DNA of 64,000 nt from Roseitalea sp. (GTDB lineage: Bacteria > Pseudomonadota > Alphaproteobacteria > Rhizobiales > Rhizobiaceae), in the NCBI GenBank assembly GCA_017642895.1, contig JAEPON010000011.1, positions 62,001 through 126,000 on the forward strand. The letters are read 5' to 3'. The notes beneath the pieces are model-generated. The model was not told where the DNA came from. It worked only from the letters and a program-made list of their open reading frames with translations, and did not search any database. Positions 63,329 through 64,000 of the stretch are shown one piece after another; position 1 is the first letter of the stretch; every line of letters starts with the position of its first letter. A program made the position numbers and the translations under genes.

Positions 63329-64000
63329 CTACTCGGCACGCTCCAGGTTATGCAGCAACCATGCACCTTGTCCGGATTCGTACCAGAAGGCAGGCGAACT
63401 GTAGGGATTCTCCATCGACGGCCAATTGGTCCAATAGGTCTGGTTCATCGGAATGATGTGGATCCACTGGCTGATCGGGACCTCGACCACTTCCTCGTTC
63501 CAGATCTCCATCGCGGCTTCGACAAGCTCGAGGACCTGCGGGTCATCTGGTGCAAGGCCATAAACCTGATCGACAATCGCACTGTACTCCTCGTTGCACC
63601 ACCGCGCGATCGAGAAGGTCGGACGACCGACTTCCAGAGCATTGTCGCAATGATAGATGTTCAGCGTTGCCGCCGGATCGGTCACGCTTCCGAAATGCCC
63701 GAAGAGGGCCATTTCTGCTTCACCTTGACGGATCAGGCGCCGGGAGTCGGACGTGAAGACATATTCGATGTCGAAACCGGCATTGCGCAATTGCTGCGCG
63801 ATGATAGGTCCGATGGCGTTCATCGGCGGGACGCCCTGGATCGTGGCGGTTAGGGTCTCACCATTCAACTCCCAAAGCCCGTCACCATTACGAACATAAC
63901 CCATTTCTTCCATGAGGCTGGCACTGGTTTCGAGATCCGGCCCGACGTTTCCGGCCTCGCGCGCCGCCGCTTCAGCGATCTCGATAGCCGGCAAAAGGGG
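63329..64000 (-). CDS. ABC transporter substrate-binding protein, family 5 (C-terminal part)
   Basis: C-terminal 223 residues of a periplasmic solute-binding protein of the peptide/opine class; the frame continues past the window edge. Typical features are LMEEMGYVRNGDGLWELNG, the RNAGFDIEYVF strand and WIHIIPMNQTYWTNWPS near the end. It supplies substrate to the permeases that follow. Aromatic residues near the end suit a sugar-type ligand, but this is not decisive. Confidence 0.88.
   Translation of the reverse strand, partial: PLLPAIEIAEAAAREAGNVGPDLETSASLMEEMGYVRNGDGLWELNGETLTATIQGVPPMNAIGPIIAQQLRNAGFDIEYVFTSDSRRLIRQGEAEMALFGHFGSVTDPAATLNIYHCDNALEVGRPTFSIARWCNEEYSAIVDQVYGLAPDDPQVLELVEAAMEIWNEEVVEVPISQWIHIIPMNQTYWTNWPSMENPYSSPAFWYESGQGAWLLHNLERAE

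Overview
The window is GC-rich DNA from an alphaproteobacterium. Support comes from the domain families, the DUF736/DUF2285/TraF/relaxase conjugation set, NasS-NasT control of nitrate assimilation, and a rhizobial-type initiator tRNA 3' end. A marine or halotolerant member of Hyphomicrobiales or Rhodobacterales is my best guess; nothing here fixes the genus.

Layout. (1) 1-2652: chromosomal-type catabolic genes (2-hydroxyacid dehydrogenase, HpcH/HpaI aldolase, a cysteine-less isochorismatase-like protein). (2) 3038-10454: remains of an integrative conjugative element: ArdC anti-restriction protein, ParB-like protein, DUF736 and DUF2285 proteins, excisionase-type HTH, TraF peptidase and a DUF3363-type relaxase. 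No coupling protein and no type IV secretion genes follow. (3) 10748-23584: a defence island. It has a divergent module of SbcD, SbcC and a Cys-pair protein on the minus strand against a BrxR/CapW-like WYL regulator, a WGR protein and a Cys-rich protein on the plus strand. Next come a Gabija-like pair (OLD/TOPRIM nuclease plus UvrD-type helicase), an unrecognised 365-aa protein and a HIRAN protein. An IS110-family insertion sequence closes it. (4) 25094-34996: a methyltransferase, a Crp/Fnr regulator and a long copper-resistance operon (copper P-type ATPase, CueR, two cytochromes c, CopC, CopD, DUF411 protein, multicopper oxidase, very small genes) with two CueR-type promoters. (5) 34977-36760: a tyrosine integrase and a 45-nt 3' segment of an initiator tRNA (attachment site), followed by a second, decayed copy. 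(6) 37101-50421: the complete assimilatory nitrate pathway, all on the minus strand: nasT-nasS, a leader with an intrinsic terminator, then nrtA, nrtB, an nrtC/D fusion, nirB, nirD, nasA and cysG. (7) 50751-52466: a broken C45-family peptidase gene and an IS3 orfA relic. (8) 52537-64000: a minus-strand operon for uptake and breakdown of a probably sulfated sugar: peptide/opine-type ABC transporter, two sulfatases, mutarotase-like protein, SMP-30 lactonase, SDR dehydrogenase and mannonate dehydratase.

How it fits together. Regions 2-5 look like one integrated island carried next to an initiator tRNA gene, with conjugation genes partly lost and replaced by defence and copper cargo. The intact tRNA expected at the left end is not in the window, so the island either extends further left or has lost its left edge. 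The nitrate genes are a self-contained regulon. The nasT antiterminator is encoded just upstream of a textbook attenuator hairpin before nrtA. The best candidate for something undescribed is the SbcCD/WYL/WGR/zinc-protein module at 10748-16875.
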